Shown here one piece after another: positions 16,627 through 25,046 of a stretch of DNA of 35,642 bases. The notes below the pieces were generated by a model that saw only the letters and a list, made by a program, of their open reading frames with translations, did no database searches and was not told the DNA's origin. Position 1 is the first letter of the stretch. Each line of letters starts with the position of its first letter. The stretch spans positions 1-35,642 of the forward strand of contig CAMWRV010000028.1 of NCBI GenBank assembly GCA_947176745.1. The letters are read 5' to 3'. The DNA is from an uncultured Muribaculaceae bacterium (GTDB taxonomy: Bacteria > Bacteroidota > Bacteroidia > Bacteroidales > Muribaculaceae). Position numbers and translations under genes: made by a program.

Positions 16627-17697
16627 TTATTTTCCGCCAACAGTCTGCACATTCTCCGACTGGCCGGGGAACGCGTTCCACCCCTGCGCGCGGACAGGAA
16701 TCTCCGCTCCGTCGCGCGTCACCATGGCTGCGCCGAGATCCGGAGAGGTCACATAACCTATCATTGTCACCCCTTTGAGTTTCTCGATCTTTTCGTTGTC
16801 GGCGAGCGGTACGGTAAACAGCAGTTCATAGTCCTCTCCCCCATTCATCGCCGCCATGACGAGATTCATATTTAACTCTTCCGCCATGACTGCAGTCTGA
16901 TAGTCTATTGGAATACGGTCCTCATATACCCGGCATCCCACTCCCGAGCTTTTGCAGATATGGAGTAGTTCTGATGAAAGTCCATCACTGACATCCATCA
17001 TCGATGTTGGCCGGATTCCATTGTCTGCAAGCAGTTTGACAATATCTTTCCTTGCCTCCGGCTTGAGCTGGCGTTCGAGAATGTATTCCTTGCCGCTGAA
17101 ATCAGGCTGGAAACCGGGAGCGGATTCCGCCGCGACCCGGTTCTCGCGTTCGAGCAGTTGCAAACCCATGTAAGCGGCACCGAGATCTCCGCTTACGCAG
17201 ATCAAATCGGTCGGTTTTGCACCGTTTCTATACACAATCTCGTCTTTGGCGGCCTGGCCGATACATGTGATGCTGATGACAAGGCCGGTGACAGACGCGG
17301 ATGTGTCACCACCCACAAGATCGACACCATAGGTCTCGCACGCCAGACGTATTCCGGCATATAGTTCTTCTATATGCTCGACAGTAAAGCGGCTCGAAAC
17401 GCCAAGACTGACTGTGATCTGACGCGGCTGGCCGTTCATGGCGTAAATATCGCTGAAGTTAACTACTGCCGCTTTATATCCGAGATGCTTAAGGGGCACA
17501 TAGCGAAGATCGAAATGAATGCCTTCGAGAAGCAGGTCGGTAGTAACAAGTGCTTCACTGTCACCGAAACCCAGTACAGCCGCGTCATCTCCGACCCCGA
17601 CATGCGACGATTCGTTTTTTAGAGGAAAATCTTTTGTCAGCCGCTCTATAAGGCCGAACTCTCCAAGCGAAGAAATTTCTGTCTGATTGCTTTCCAT
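16627..17697 (-). CDS. thiL: Thiamine-monophosphate kinase
   Basis: This 356-aa cytoplasmic enzyme of the PurM/ThiL superfamily phosphorylates thiamine monophosphate to thiamine diphosphate with ATP. Family landmarks include GVGDDAAV (34-41), TTDLLLEGIHF (52-62), GGDTSAS near 150, SDGLSSELLHI near 240 and GGEDYELLF near 290. Length fits the family. It is the last gene of the long block from the DHH phosphoesterase. The gap to the upstream phosphorylase gene contains a strong inverted repeat 18 bases before the ATG, so its expression may be controlled separately. No TPP riboswitch is visible. Confidence 0.95.
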   Translation of the reverse strand: MESNQTEISSLGEFGLIERLTKDFPLKNESSHVGVGDDAAVLGFGDSEALVTTDLLLEGIHFDLRYVPLKHLGYKAAVVNFSDIYAMNGQPRQITVSLGVSSRFTVEHIEELYAGIRLACETYGVDLVGGDTSASVTGLVISITCIGQAAKDEIVYRNGAKPTDLICVSGDLGAAYMGLQLLERENRVAAESAPGFQPDFSGKEYILERQLKPEARKDIVKLLADNGIRPTSMMDVSDGLSSELLHICKSSGVGCRVYEDRIPIDYQTAVMAEELNMNLVMAAMNGGEDYELLFTVPLADNEKIEKLKGVTMIGYVTSPDLGAAMVTRDGAEIPVRAQGWNAFPGQSENVQTVGGK

Positions 17698-17715
17698 AAG
17701 TCCGTATATAATAAC

Positions 17716-17755
17716 GGAGACGTAAAATTACGGAATGAATGAATTTTACGTCTCC
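17716..17755 (-). repeat. Perfect 14-bp inverted repeat before thiL
   Basis: Arms GGAGACGTAAAATT (17716-17729) and AATTTTACGTCTCC (17742-17755) are exact complements around a 12-base loop. The structure lies between the end of the nucleoside phosphorylase gene (stop at 17773) and the thiL ATG. No U-run follows on the minus strand (GTTATTATAT), so it is not a standard terminator. It could be an attenuator, an mRNA-stabilising hairpin or a protein-binding site. Confidence 0.85.
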
Positions 17756-17772
17756 TTCGATTCAGTTGATGA

Positions 17773-18597
17773 TTATAATCTAGCAAGCATTTCCTTGATC
17801 ACGCCGGTCATGACGGGCTGCGCCTTGATCGCGGCTTTCTGGACTTCTTCATGAGTGGGCACTTCCTTGATGTCCTTGCCGCCGAGGTCGGTTATAACAG
17901 AAACTCCGAAGACTCTCATTCCTGCATGGTTTGCGACAATTACCTCAGGAACGGTAGACATTCCGACGGCATCGCCACCGATAACGCGGAAATACTCATA
18001 CTCGGCAGGAGTTTCGAAAGTTGGGCCCGGGGTTCCGACGTATACTCCGTGCATGAGCCTGATATCCTGATCGCGGGCGATGTCGTCTGCCATATGGATC
18101 AGAGCGTTGCTGTAGGCTTCTGTCATTGCCGGGAAACGCGGACCGAGCTCGTCATAGTTCTTGCCGCGCAGCGGATTTTCAGGGAAAAGATTGATATGAT
18201 CAGTGATCACCATGACGTCGCCGACACGGAATTCCTTGTTCATGCCGCCTGCGGCGTTGCTGACAAACAAAGTCTCGACACCGAGTTCACGCATGACACG
18301 CACAGGAAATGTGACCTCCTTCATGTCGTAGCCTTCATAGTAATGGAATCTTCCCTGCATTGCCATTACGTACTTGCCGCCGAGGTTTCCGAAGATGAGT
18401 CTGCCCGAGTGACCTTCGACTGTCGATACCGGGAAATTCGGTATTACATGATAGTCAAGTTCGTTGGTGATTTCTATATGATTGACAAGATCGCCAAGAC
18501 CTGTGCCGAGTATGACCGCTATATGCGGCAGATCTCCGACTTTCTCTTTGATAAAGCCAGCTGTCTCCTTGATTTTTTCCAAATAATTCTTTTCCAT
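17773..18597 (-). CDS. Purine nucleoside phosphorylase (trimeric PNP-I type)
   Basis: This 274-aa enzyme cleaves purine ribonucleosides with phosphate to base and ribose-1-phosphate for salvage. Motifs follow human/PunA-type PNP: GTGLGD (31-36), VEGHSGRLIFG (60-70, phosphate site), NAAGGMN (114-120), PTFETPAEYE with the base-contact E195, and MSTVPEVIVANHAGMRVFG (213-231). The following VITD places Asp237 where human PNP has Asn243, a residue that selects 6-oxopurines. That may widen or shift specificity towards 6-aminopurines. Otherwise the sequence is complete. It lies 99 bases downstream of lpxK. The 5'-methylthioadenosine phosphorylase family is a close relative, but overall motif wording fits PNP better. 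Confidence 0.92.
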   Translation of the reverse strand: MEKNYLEKIKETAGFIKEKVGDLPHIAVILGTGLGDLVNHIEITNELDYHVIPNFPVSTVEGHSGRLIFGNLGGKYVMAMQGRFHYYEGYDMKEVTFPVRVMRELGVETLFVSNAAGGMNKEFRVGDVMVITDHINLFPENPLRGKNYDELGPRFPAMTEAYSNALIHMADDIARDQDIRLMHGVYVGTPGPTFETPAEYEYFRVIGGDAVGMSTVPEVIVANHAGMRVFGVSVITDLGGKDIKEVPTHEEVQKAAIKAQPVMTGVIKEMLARL

Positions 18598-18696
18598 GGG
18601 TTATGATATGTATTTTTAGGTGTAAATGATTTCAGAAGACAAAAGTCCTCTCCCTCATGATATAACGCACCAGTGATGTAAGGGTTGGAGCGGTTG

Positions 18697-19788
18697 TCAG
18701 CCGAGAATCCTGACGAGATCACCGATCAGATCGTTATCTTCCGTTTCAGCCACCATTCTTACGGAGACCGGAATATAATATATGAACGGTTTCAGCGAAG
18801 AGGGGAAATACGGATTATAGGCGAGGCGCACGGCGTCCTTTTCAGTGGTTACAATTATTTTCCTTTCACCTTTGAGCGATATGAATTTCCTGTTCAGTTC
18901 CTCAAGATCCGCACGCGAGAAATCGTGATGATCTGGAAAATGACTGACCGTGACCTTGAAAGGATAGGATCTGAAATGACGGACGAATCCACGCGGATTG
19001 GCTATTCCTGTCACAAGCATGACAGAGTCACGCGACGAAAGGGTTGCCAACTCGGCATGGTATGGGCTGTCATCAGGGAAAACCGGCATAAGAGCGCCAT
19101 AGGAATATGCTGAGTAATACAATTTCTGATATGGCATAAGACCGAGTTTCTTTGAGATAAGCCTGAACGACAGTGGAGAAAGACCTGAAGGGCATTTGGT
19201 CACAACCACCATGTCGGCGCGGTTAACCTGATGCGCGGACTCACGGAGACGACCATACGGCAAAAGAGAATCGTCATAGACCGGACGGCTGTAATCCATA
19301 AGCATGACATTTACCTTCGGTTTTACATACCTGTGCTGAAAAGCGTCATCAAGAAGAATGAGCTGCGTATCCGGAAACTGTCTCATAATTTCCCTTATAC
19401 CCTTACGACGGTTCTCGCAGACAGCCACCTTTACTCTCGACCCGAGTTTGAGATAGATCTGAAGCGGCTCGTCGCCTACACTCTCGGGAGTGCTGTTGCC
19501 GTTAGCGAGGATAAATCCTGAGGTTTTCCTCTTGTAGCCTCTGCTCAGAACCGCAATATTGTATGTAGTGGACAGCATGCCGGCAACATACTCCACATGA
19601 GGAGTCTTTCCGGTTCCTCCGACAGTCAGGTTGCCTATGCTGACCACGGGCACATCAAACTCTTCCACAGGAAGAACCTTGTGATCGAAAAGCCAGTTTC
19701 TGACGTCTGTCACAGCACCGTACAGCCAAGACAATGGTTTCAACACATAAGGAAGAACCGTATGTAAAGGGTTGCTTGTTCCACTCAT
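18697..19788 (-). CDS. lpxK: Tetraacyldisaccharide 4'-kinase
   Basis: This 363-aa inner-membrane-associated kinase of lipid A synthesis adds the 4'-phosphate to tetraacyldisaccharide-1-phosphate. It has an amphipathic/hydrophobic N-terminus (about 8-35), Walker A GGTGKT (57-62) within IGNLTVGGTGKTPH, then LSRGYKRKTSGF and DDAFQHR, all characteristic of LpxK. Length is typical. The ATG at 19788 is 73 bases past the sppA stop, and a promoter with near-ideal boxes lies in that gap, so lpxK can be expressed apart from the upstream genes. Confidence 0.95.
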   Translation of the reverse strand: MSGTSNPLHTVLPYVLKPLSWLYGAVTDVRNWLFDHKVLPVEEFDVPVVSIGNLTVGGTGKTPHVEYVAGMLSTTYNIAVLSRGYKRKTSGFILANGNSTPESVGDEPLQIYLKLGSRVKVAVCENRRKGIREIMRQFPDTQLILLDDAFQHRYVKPKVNVMLMDYSRPVYDDSLLPYGRLRESAHQVNRADMVVVTKCPSGLSPLSFRLISKKLGLMPYQKLYYSAYSYGALMPVFPDDSPYHAELATLSSRDSVMLVTGIANPRGFVRHFRSYPFKVTVSHFPDHHDFSRADLEELNRKFISLKGERKIIVTTEKDAVRLAYNPYFPSSLKPFIYYIPVSVRMVAETEDNDLIGDLVRILG

Positions 19789-19812
19789 TTGTCAAATAAT
19801 TACATAAGGGTC

Positions 19813-19839
19813 TAAGTAAGTGTTCAAATTTAAACGATA
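19813..19839 (-). repeat. 27-bp promoter-containing block, copy 1 (lpxK)
   Basis: These 27 bases match 32779-32805 in front of the thioredoxin gene at 26 positions, in the same orientation to the downstream gene. The block includes the -7 box TAAATTTG and continues with GAAC, one variable base and CTTACTTA. The match extends beyond what the promoter consensus demands. Confidence 0.85.
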
Positions 19840-19855
19840 GTAATCAGCTTACAAA
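19825..19855 (-). promoter_or_regulatory. Promoter of lpxK
   Basis: On the minus strand TTTG (19852-19855), a 19-base spacer and TAAATTTG (19825-19832) fit the Bacteroidota consensus exactly. The predicted start is near 19818, with a leader of about 30 bases. The -33 box lies 7 bases past the sppA stop codon. Confidence 0.7.
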
Positions 19856-19861
19856 ACAGGA

Positions 19862-21661
19862 TCAGATATCGATTCTGAACTCTTGCATTCTCGCCTGCAC
19901 AGGTTTGCGCGAAAGAATACGTCGCATCAGATAGATCTTAAGTCTGTCTTCATCGCGGGCATCAACTGCGTCTTTAAGTTCCGCCATAGTCATGGCTCCG
20001 AGTCTGATCAGATTCCACACTGTCGGTTCCACCTGAGGATAAGCCGCCACGTCATAATTGTCGCGCACTCCGGCTTTTGCGGCAGTCCACTCCACTGCAT
20101 CGCGTAACCCGCCGAGTGAATCCACGAGCCCGATACGTTGCGCGGTGATAGCCGACCACACACGACCCTCGGCTATAGACAGTACTTTCTCTTTTTTCAT
20201 TTTACGGCCCTTGGCAACGCGTGAAGTGAAATCGTCATATCCGCGATCCACATATTTCTGCATCACCGCCAACTGGGTCTCGTCAAGGGGTCTGAATCCA
20301 GAAGGGAATGCCGCACCGGGATTTGTGCTTACGGTCGCCACATTAACTCCGAGTTTGTCGAGGGTACCTTTGAAATTCGGAAGCAGACCGAATATGCCGA
20401 TAGATCCGGTAACAGTGAGGGGATCTGCAAAAATCCTGTCTGCATCGGCAGAAATCCAATAACCGCCCGACGCCGCGTAATCACCCATCGAGACTGCGAG
20501 AGGTTTACCTTTCGACTGGAAATAATCAAGAGCCTCTCCTATCTGGGTGCTTCCGTAAACGGATCCACCGGGAGAATTGACACGCAGAACGAGCCCCTTG
20601 ACATTGTCGTCATCTGCAAGTTTCACGATTACAGGCACAAGGTTTTCGTAGTTGATCTGGTTACTGTTGCCGTCAGCTATCTCGCCGCATGCATAAAGCA
20701 CTGCGATCTGACGCTTCGAACTGTAGGCCGAGGCCCACTGTCCGCCTGCCACAAGAGTGGCAGGGCTCACAAAATTCAATTTCTTCTCCTCTCTTCCGGC
20801 GATGGCGGCAAGACGGCGGTTCATCTCCCGTTCGTACACCAGAGAATCGACAAGTCCTGCCTTTACCGCAGATTCAGCCTTAGAGAACGCTATGTAATCC
20901 TGACTTACAAGAGAATCTATCGCTGATGCAGTAAGACCTTTTCGCGATTCCGAGATCTGCGAACGGATATAGCCCCACATCGTGCCGAGCAGAGTATCCA
21001 TCTGCGCTCTCGCAGGTTCGCTCATGTTTTCAAGGATGTAGGGTTCGACCGCTGATTTATAAGTGCCGACCTTTACAACCTGAAACTGGACACCGAGTCT
21101 GTCGAGCAACCCCTTCATGTAGAAGTTGGAAGATGACAATCCCTGGAGACCCATCTCACCTGCCGGATTCATAAAAATGCTGTCGGCTGCCGACGCCACG
21201 AAGTAACATCCCTGTGAAAAACCGTCTCCATATGCAAGAATCTTCTTTTTGCCGTCTGTGGTTTTCCTGAATCCTATCAGTTCCTCACGAATGGCATTGA
21301 GTGTGGCTGGGGAAGCAGACGGAGAGCCGCACTTGAGATAAATTGCAACGATATCGTCATTCTTCGCGGCCTCGCGGATAGACTGGCATATTACATCAAG
21401 AGTCTGCGGAGCATCGAGTCTGCCATTCAGTATTATGGAAAGATCAGGCTCGAATGGAGCCTCGCGCTCTTCGATCGGACCGTCAAGCGTAATGGTCAGA
21501 ATACTTCTGGACTTGACCTGTTCTACTCCCTTGCCGGCAGAAATAGCCATATTGCCGGCCAGGCCGACCAGCAGCAAAACCACCGAAAGAATGAATAATG
21601 CCAGCGCGATCCACGCGCCGACAAATGAGGAGAGCATATTGAGTAAGAATCGCTTCAGCAT
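19862..21661 (-). CDS. sppA: Signal peptide peptidase SppA, 67K type
   Basis: This 599-aa protein is anchored by one N-terminal helix (about 15-38), followed by two tandem ClpP-like/S49 domains. The Lys/Ser dyad is intact and split across the domains as in E. coli SppA: K202 in KVGTYKSAVEPY and S398 in GDYAASGGYW. It degrades cleaved signal peptides at the membrane. Length fits the long two-domain form. The ATG is 18 bases after the glmM stop. Its stop lies 73 bases before lpxK. Confidence 0.95.
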   Translation of the reverse strand: MLKRFLLNMLSSFVGAWIALALFILSVVLLLVGLAGNMAISAGKGVEQVKSRSILTITLDGPIEEREAPFEPDLSIILNGRLDAPQTLDVICQSIREAAKNDDIVAIYLKCGSPSASPATLNAIREELIGFRKTTDGKKKILAYGDGFSQGCYFVASAADSIFMNPAGEMGLQGLSSSNFYMKGLLDRLGVQFQVVKVGTYKSAVEPYILENMSEPARAQMDTLLGTMWGYIRSQISESRKGLTASAIDSLVSQDYIAFSKAESAVKAGLVDSLVYEREMNRRLAAIAGREEKKLNFVSPATLVAGGQWASAYSSKRQIAVLYACGEIADGNSNQINYENLVPVIVKLADDDNVKGLVLRVNSPGGSVYGSTQIGEALDYFQSKGKPLAVSMGDYAASGGYWISADADRIFADPLTVTGSIGIFGLLPNFKGTLDKLGVNVATVSTNPGAAFPSGFRPLDETQLAVMQKYVDRGYDDFTSRVAKGRKMKKEKVLSIAEGRVWSAITAQRIGLVDSLGGLRDAVEWTAAKAGVRDNYDVAAYPQVEPTVWNLIRLGAMTMAELKDAVDARDEDRLKIYLMRRILSRKPVQARMQEFRIDI

Positions 21662-21679
21662 ATGGAGGAGGTTGTATGG

Positions 21680-23065
21680 TTATCTGACTGATTCAATCAC
21701 CTTTATCATATCGAGAGCAAGCTGGTCAGCCTTCTCGATAGTCTCCGCCTCACTGTAGATGCGGATAATGGGTTCGGTGTTCGATTTGCGGAGGTGAACC
21801 CAGCAATCGGCGAAATCGATCTTTACACCGTCAATGTCCGTCACATTCTCATGAGAGTATCTGTCTTTAACAGCTACAAGAATTGCATCGACATCGATAT
21901 CGGGCGTGAGTTCGATCTTGTTTTTTGCTATGGCATAGCGGGGAAGGCTGTCTTTGATCTCCGACACTTTTCGGCCTGATTTCGCCATAAGAGTGAGGAA
22001 GAGAGCCACGCCTACAAGAGCATCGCGACCATAATGAATTTCAGGATATATGACGCCGCCGTTTCCTTCTCCTCCGATTATGGCGCCGGTCTCTTTCATT
22101 TTATGAACCACATTGACTTCGCCTACGGCTGCCGCTGAATAGGAGCAGCCATGTTTCTCTGTCACGTCGCGGAGACCACGCGATGAGCTGAGATTCGAAA
22201 CCGTAGATCCCGGAGTGTGCTGAAGCACATAATCCGCTATCGCCACAAGGGTATTCTCCTCGACAAACATCTCGCCGTTTTCCATTACTATCGCGAGACG
22301 GTCTACATCCGGATCGACCACAAAACCGACATCGGCAGTAGAATTTTTCATAACGTCGGCGATCTGTGTGAGATTCTGCGGAATAGGCTCGGGAGTGTGC
22401 GCAAATCGGCCTGTAGGCTCGCAGTTAAGTTCGATAATATTTCTTACACCAAGAGCACGCAGCAACTGAGGAATCACGACACCGCCTACAGAATTGACGG
22501 CATCGACTGCAACTGTGAAGTCAGCCTCGCGGATGGCATCGACATCGACAAGAGCCAGATTTTTCACAGCGTCGATATGGTGGAGCACATAAGCGTCATT
22601 GAAATATTCCTTGCCGAGTTCCGTCACTTCCGAGAAACTGTAATCATTTTCATCGGCCATGCGGATGACTTCCTTGCCTTCGGCATCGTCGAGAAATTCT
22701 CCATGCTCGTTGAGAAGCTTGAGCGCATTCCACTGGATGGGATTATGGCTTGCGGTGATAATGATGCCTCCGCATGCCTTCTCGGCAGTCACCGCGAGTT
22801 CGGTGGTCGGAGTCGAAGCCATACCGATATTGATCACATCGAAACCCATTGACATCAGAGTCCCTACAACAAGATGCGACACCATCTGTCCGGAAATGCG
22901 GGCGTCGCGGCCGACAACTATACTGTTGGATGAACCCTTATAGGACTTGCGGATAAAAGCCGCATATGCAGCCGTGAACTTAACTACATCGACGCCACTA
23001 AGGCCTTCGCCCTGCCGGCCTCCGATCGTACCCCGGATGCCGGAAATAGATTTTATGAGAGACAT
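21680..23065 (-). CDS. glmM: Phosphoglucosamine mutase family (GlmM-like)
   Basis: About 461 aa from the ATG at 23063-23065 (MSLIKSISGIRG). A TTG two codons upstream is open but weaker. It is an alpha-D-phosphohexomutase with the phosphoserine loop TASHNPIQWN (S106), the metal loop DPDVDRLA near 243-250, a sugar-binding GEGNGG near 318 and a C-terminal phosphate-binding loop RKSNTEPIIRIYSEA. GlmM converts glucosamine-6-phosphate to glucosamine-1-phosphate for UDP-GlcNAc. Neighbours in envelope synthesis (lpxK, sppA) favour this over phosphomannomutase or phosphoglucomutase, but specificity is inferred. It starts 2 bases after the DUF4827 stop. Confidence 0.88.
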   Translation of the reverse strand: MSLIKSISGIRGTIGGRQGEGLSGVDVVKFTAAYAAFIRKSYKGSSNSIVVGRDARISGQMVSHLVVGTLMSMGFDVINIGMASTPTTELAVTAEKACGGIIITASHNPIQWNALKLLNEHGEFLDDAEGKEVIRMADENDYSFSEVTELGKEYFNDAYVLHHIDAVKNLALVDVDAIREADFTVAVDAVNSVGGVVIPQLLRALGVRNIIELNCEPTGRFAHTPEPIPQNLTQIADVMKNSTADVGFVVDPDVDRLAIVMENGEMFVEENTLVAIADYVLQHTPGSTVSNLSSSRGLRDVTEKHGCSYSAAAVGEVNVVHKMKETGAIIGGEGNGGVIYPEIHYGRDALVGVALFLTLMAKSGRKVSEIKDSLPRYAIAKNKIELTPDIDVDAILVAVKDRYSHENVTDIDGVKIDFADCWVHLRKSNTEPIIRIYSEAETIEKADQLALDMIKVIESVR

Positions 23066-23067
23066 AA

Positions 23068-23667
23068 TCAATATTCTGCTTTAAAATATTTCAGATTTTT
23101 ATATACATATGGGATGCACAGACTTATATTGTCAGTCGTACCATCGATCGACTTGACGATCAGATCGACCTCGCAGTCATAGCCGAGATAGTCGAGAGGG
23201 ATCTGAAGCCCGGCACCATACTGTGTGGTTGACGTCAGGACGGTATTGCCGTAAACCAGGGAATAACCGTTGACATACCCCATATTCTCGGCATTTCCAC
23301 TGCCGCTCACACTCACTGAATTGGCGGCATACATCGAGTTGATGTCGTAACGCATGAAACGCAGATAAACTGTCTGCCCTTTGCGGGGACGGTTATCCAT
23401 ATCTCCGCGCGATATTACACGCATATATACCGAGCCTTCGTTGTTCATCCTATAAAAGGGGGCATCGTCGCCCACCTGAAAAACAGAATCCTCCGGAACA
23501 CGAGGCTCGACGCGGTTCTGCGCGAGATACCAGTTGACAGCGGCCTCCTCATCGCGCAGCATGTCGGCATAGCTTTTGTTGTCATCACATGAAGACAAGA
23601 GCATACACCCTGCGAATATCATGGCGATTCTCAATATCACTCCAATTATGTTGATTTTCTTACTCAT
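23068..23667 (-). CDS. DUF4827-type lipoprotein
   Basis: This 199-aa protein has a lipoprotein signal peptide: hydrophobic segment 7-25 and lipobox LLSSC with the lipidated cysteine at 27. The remainder has patterns of a small FKBP-like or beta-rich domain (GQTVYLRFMRYDI near 99; IPLDYLGYDCEVDLIVKS near 156; CIPYVYKNLKY at the end). I recognise it as the DUF4827 family, which in Bacteroidales commonly sits next to glmM and a DHH phosphoesterase, as here. No catalytic residues can be named. It lies 34 bases after the DHH gene. Confidence 0.78.
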   Translation of the reverse strand: MSKKINIIGVILRIAMIFAGCMLLSSCDDNKSYADMLRDEEAAVNWYLAQNRVEPRVPEDSVFQVGDDAPFYRMNNEGSVYMRVISRGDMDNRPRKGQTVYLRFMRYDINSMYAANSVSVSGSGNAENMGYVNGYSLVYGNTVLTSTTQYGAGLQIPLDYLGYDCEVDLIVKSIDGTTDNISLCIPYVYKNLKYFKAEY

Positions 23668-23701
23668 ATCAAATAATATAGTTTTCTGTCATACATGCAG
23701 A

Positions 23702-24754
23702 TTACTGCCTGATTTCAAGACGGTCTATTTTTGCAGGAATGAAGCGGTCGTAATCCTTCATCCTCGCGACCAAAAGCTTTTTACAGTCTTCAAGAGTGCC
23801 GTAAAACTCTCCTCCGGCAGCCATCAGATGGCCGCCTCCGGAGAAAAGGTCGCGACATATGTCGCAGACCGGGAAGTCATAACGGCTTCTTGCCGAAACC
23901 TTGATACAGTCGGCATCCTCGCGCAGGAAGATACTGTAGACAATGCCCCGTATCTCAAGGGGCATATTGACCAGACCCTCCGTATCGCCCTTCTGATACC
24001 TGAACCGCGCAAGATCTTCTTTCGACAGAACAATAAGCGCACATCGAGACTGCTCGAAGATCTCAAGACGCTCAAGCAACGCGAAACTATTGAGTCTCAA
24101 TGCGTCGTAGGTGGTCGACTTGAGAGCCTCGTCGATAATGCGCTTCTTGTCAGCTCCCTTCTCGATAAGACGCATCATAATCTCGTAGATCTCAGGGTTG
24201 TCGCAGTTTACCGTAAAATTCTGGGTATCTGTAATCATTCCGGCAAGCAGGCAAGTGGCCGATTCGAGCGACACCTTGCCATATAGACCGCATGCCGCTA
24301 TCAGCCTGAATACAAGCTCACATGTGGAAGACATGGCGGGACAAGAGAATATGACATCGCACTCAATGTCAGGATCTCTGTGGTGATCAATAAGAACCTT
24401 GTCACAGTCGGCGCCCACGATCAGCGGCGCGAGATCTCCCTGACGGGAAGCCGTGTTGAAGTCGCACATTATTATAAGATCCGCATCGCCTACAAGCCGC
24501 GTGCAGTAAGGATCATATTGCGTATACACGGCCAGATCCTTTGACCCAGGGAGAAAATGCAGACACTTCGGTATCCTGTCCGGAACTACGACGTGAGCCT
24601 CCTTGCCCATGTCTCTGAGCAAATGGCAGAGTCCGAGAGTGCTCCCTACCGCATCGCCATCAGGCCGCATGTGGCAAGTAAGCACTATTCGCTCGTGCTT
24701 CTCAAGGAGACGCATGAAAGCCGTCACATCTTCTGTATTCAGCAGATTCTTCAT
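23702..24754 (-). CDS. DHH/DHHA1 phosphoesterase (NrnA-like nanoRNase/pAp phosphatase)
   Basis: This 350-aa cytoplasmic phosphoesterase has the metal-binding set of the family: CHMRPDGDAVGS (27-38), MCDFN with D98, the DHH signature at 123-125 (LIDHHRDP) and the DHHA1 substrate loop GGGH at 306-309. NrnA-type enzymes degrade short oligoribonucleotides and 3'-phosphoadenosine 5'-phosphate; related GdpP/PDE proteins act on cyclic or linear dinucleotides. The lack of GGDEF, PAS or membrane segments favours the NrnA group. It opens the block that runs to thiL and has a TATATTTG box 18-25 bases before the ATG. Confidence 0.9.
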   Translation of the reverse strand: MKNLLNTEDVTAFMRLLEKHERIVLTCHMRPDGDAVGSTLGLCHLLRDMGKEAHVVVPDRIPKCLHFLPGSKDLAVYTQYDPYCTRLVGDADLIIMCDFNTASRQGDLAPLIVGADCDKVLIDHHRDPDIECDVIFSCPAMSSTCELVFRLIAACGLYGKVSLESATCLLAGMITDTQNFTVNCDNPEIYEIMMRLIEKGADKKRIIDEALKSTTYDALRLNSFALLERLEIFEQSRCALIVLSKEDLARFRYQKGDTEGLVNMPLEIRGIVYSIFLREDADCIKVSARSRYDFPVCDICRDLFSGGGHLMAAGGEFYGTLEDCKKLLVARMKDYDRFIPAKIDRLEIRQ

Positions 24755-24771
24755 TTTGATTGTTCAAATTG

Positions 24772-24779
24772 CAAATATA
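24772..24779 (-). promoter_or_regulatory. -7 box upstream of the DHH-to-thiL block
   Basis: Minus-strand TATATTTG followed by C matches TAnnTTTG exactly. No good TTTG lies at the expected distance upstream, so this rests on the -7 box alone. The leader would be only about 10 bases. Confidence 0.4.
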
Positions 24780-24812
24780 ATAATTTATATCCTAACAGCA
24801 GTAATGAAGAGT

Positions 24813-25031
24813 CTACTTTTTTCCCTTTTCTACGTGCTGCGTCCTGTCGCATGCCGCATCAACGGTCTTTGACACAGATCCCTTGCGCTCCCTGCACGCA
24901 TCGGCAAGACCACATCCGCAACATCCGGAATGCTTTCCTGATTTACGACGGATCAAAGACCAAATGATCCAGCCAGTGACTGCGGCGAGAATCACAAACA
25001 CCGCTATATACTGGATTTTCTGAGCTGTCAT
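24813..25031 (-). CDS. Small Cys-rich membrane protein (FeoB-associated-like)
   Basis: This 72-aa protein has one N-terminal transmembrane helix (about 8-26), a basic stretch (RRKSGKHSG), a CCGCGLADAC cluster (about 38-47), one more cysteine near 61 and a charged tail. This layout is that of the FeoB-associated Cys-rich membrane protein family, normally found beside feoB and thought to help ferrous iron uptake. No feoB is in the window; the gene instead follows topB by 15 bases. The family call is moderate because the protein is short. Confidence 0.65.
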   Translation of the reverse strand: MTAQKIQYIAVFVILAAVTGWIIWSLIRRKSGKHSGCCGCGLADACRERKGSVSKTVDAACDRTQHVEKGKK

Positions 25032-25046
25032 TCTTATAGTGGCATT

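Noticed and set aside
16627..17755. TPP riboswitch in front of thiL
   Set aside because: The 40-base inverted repeat lacks the thi-box sequence and multi-stem layout, and the gap is too short for the aptamer.
17851..18606. 251-codon plus-strand frame over the nucleoside phosphorylase gene
   Set aside because: It mirrors the conserved phosphorylase coding strand; there is no signal of independent coding.
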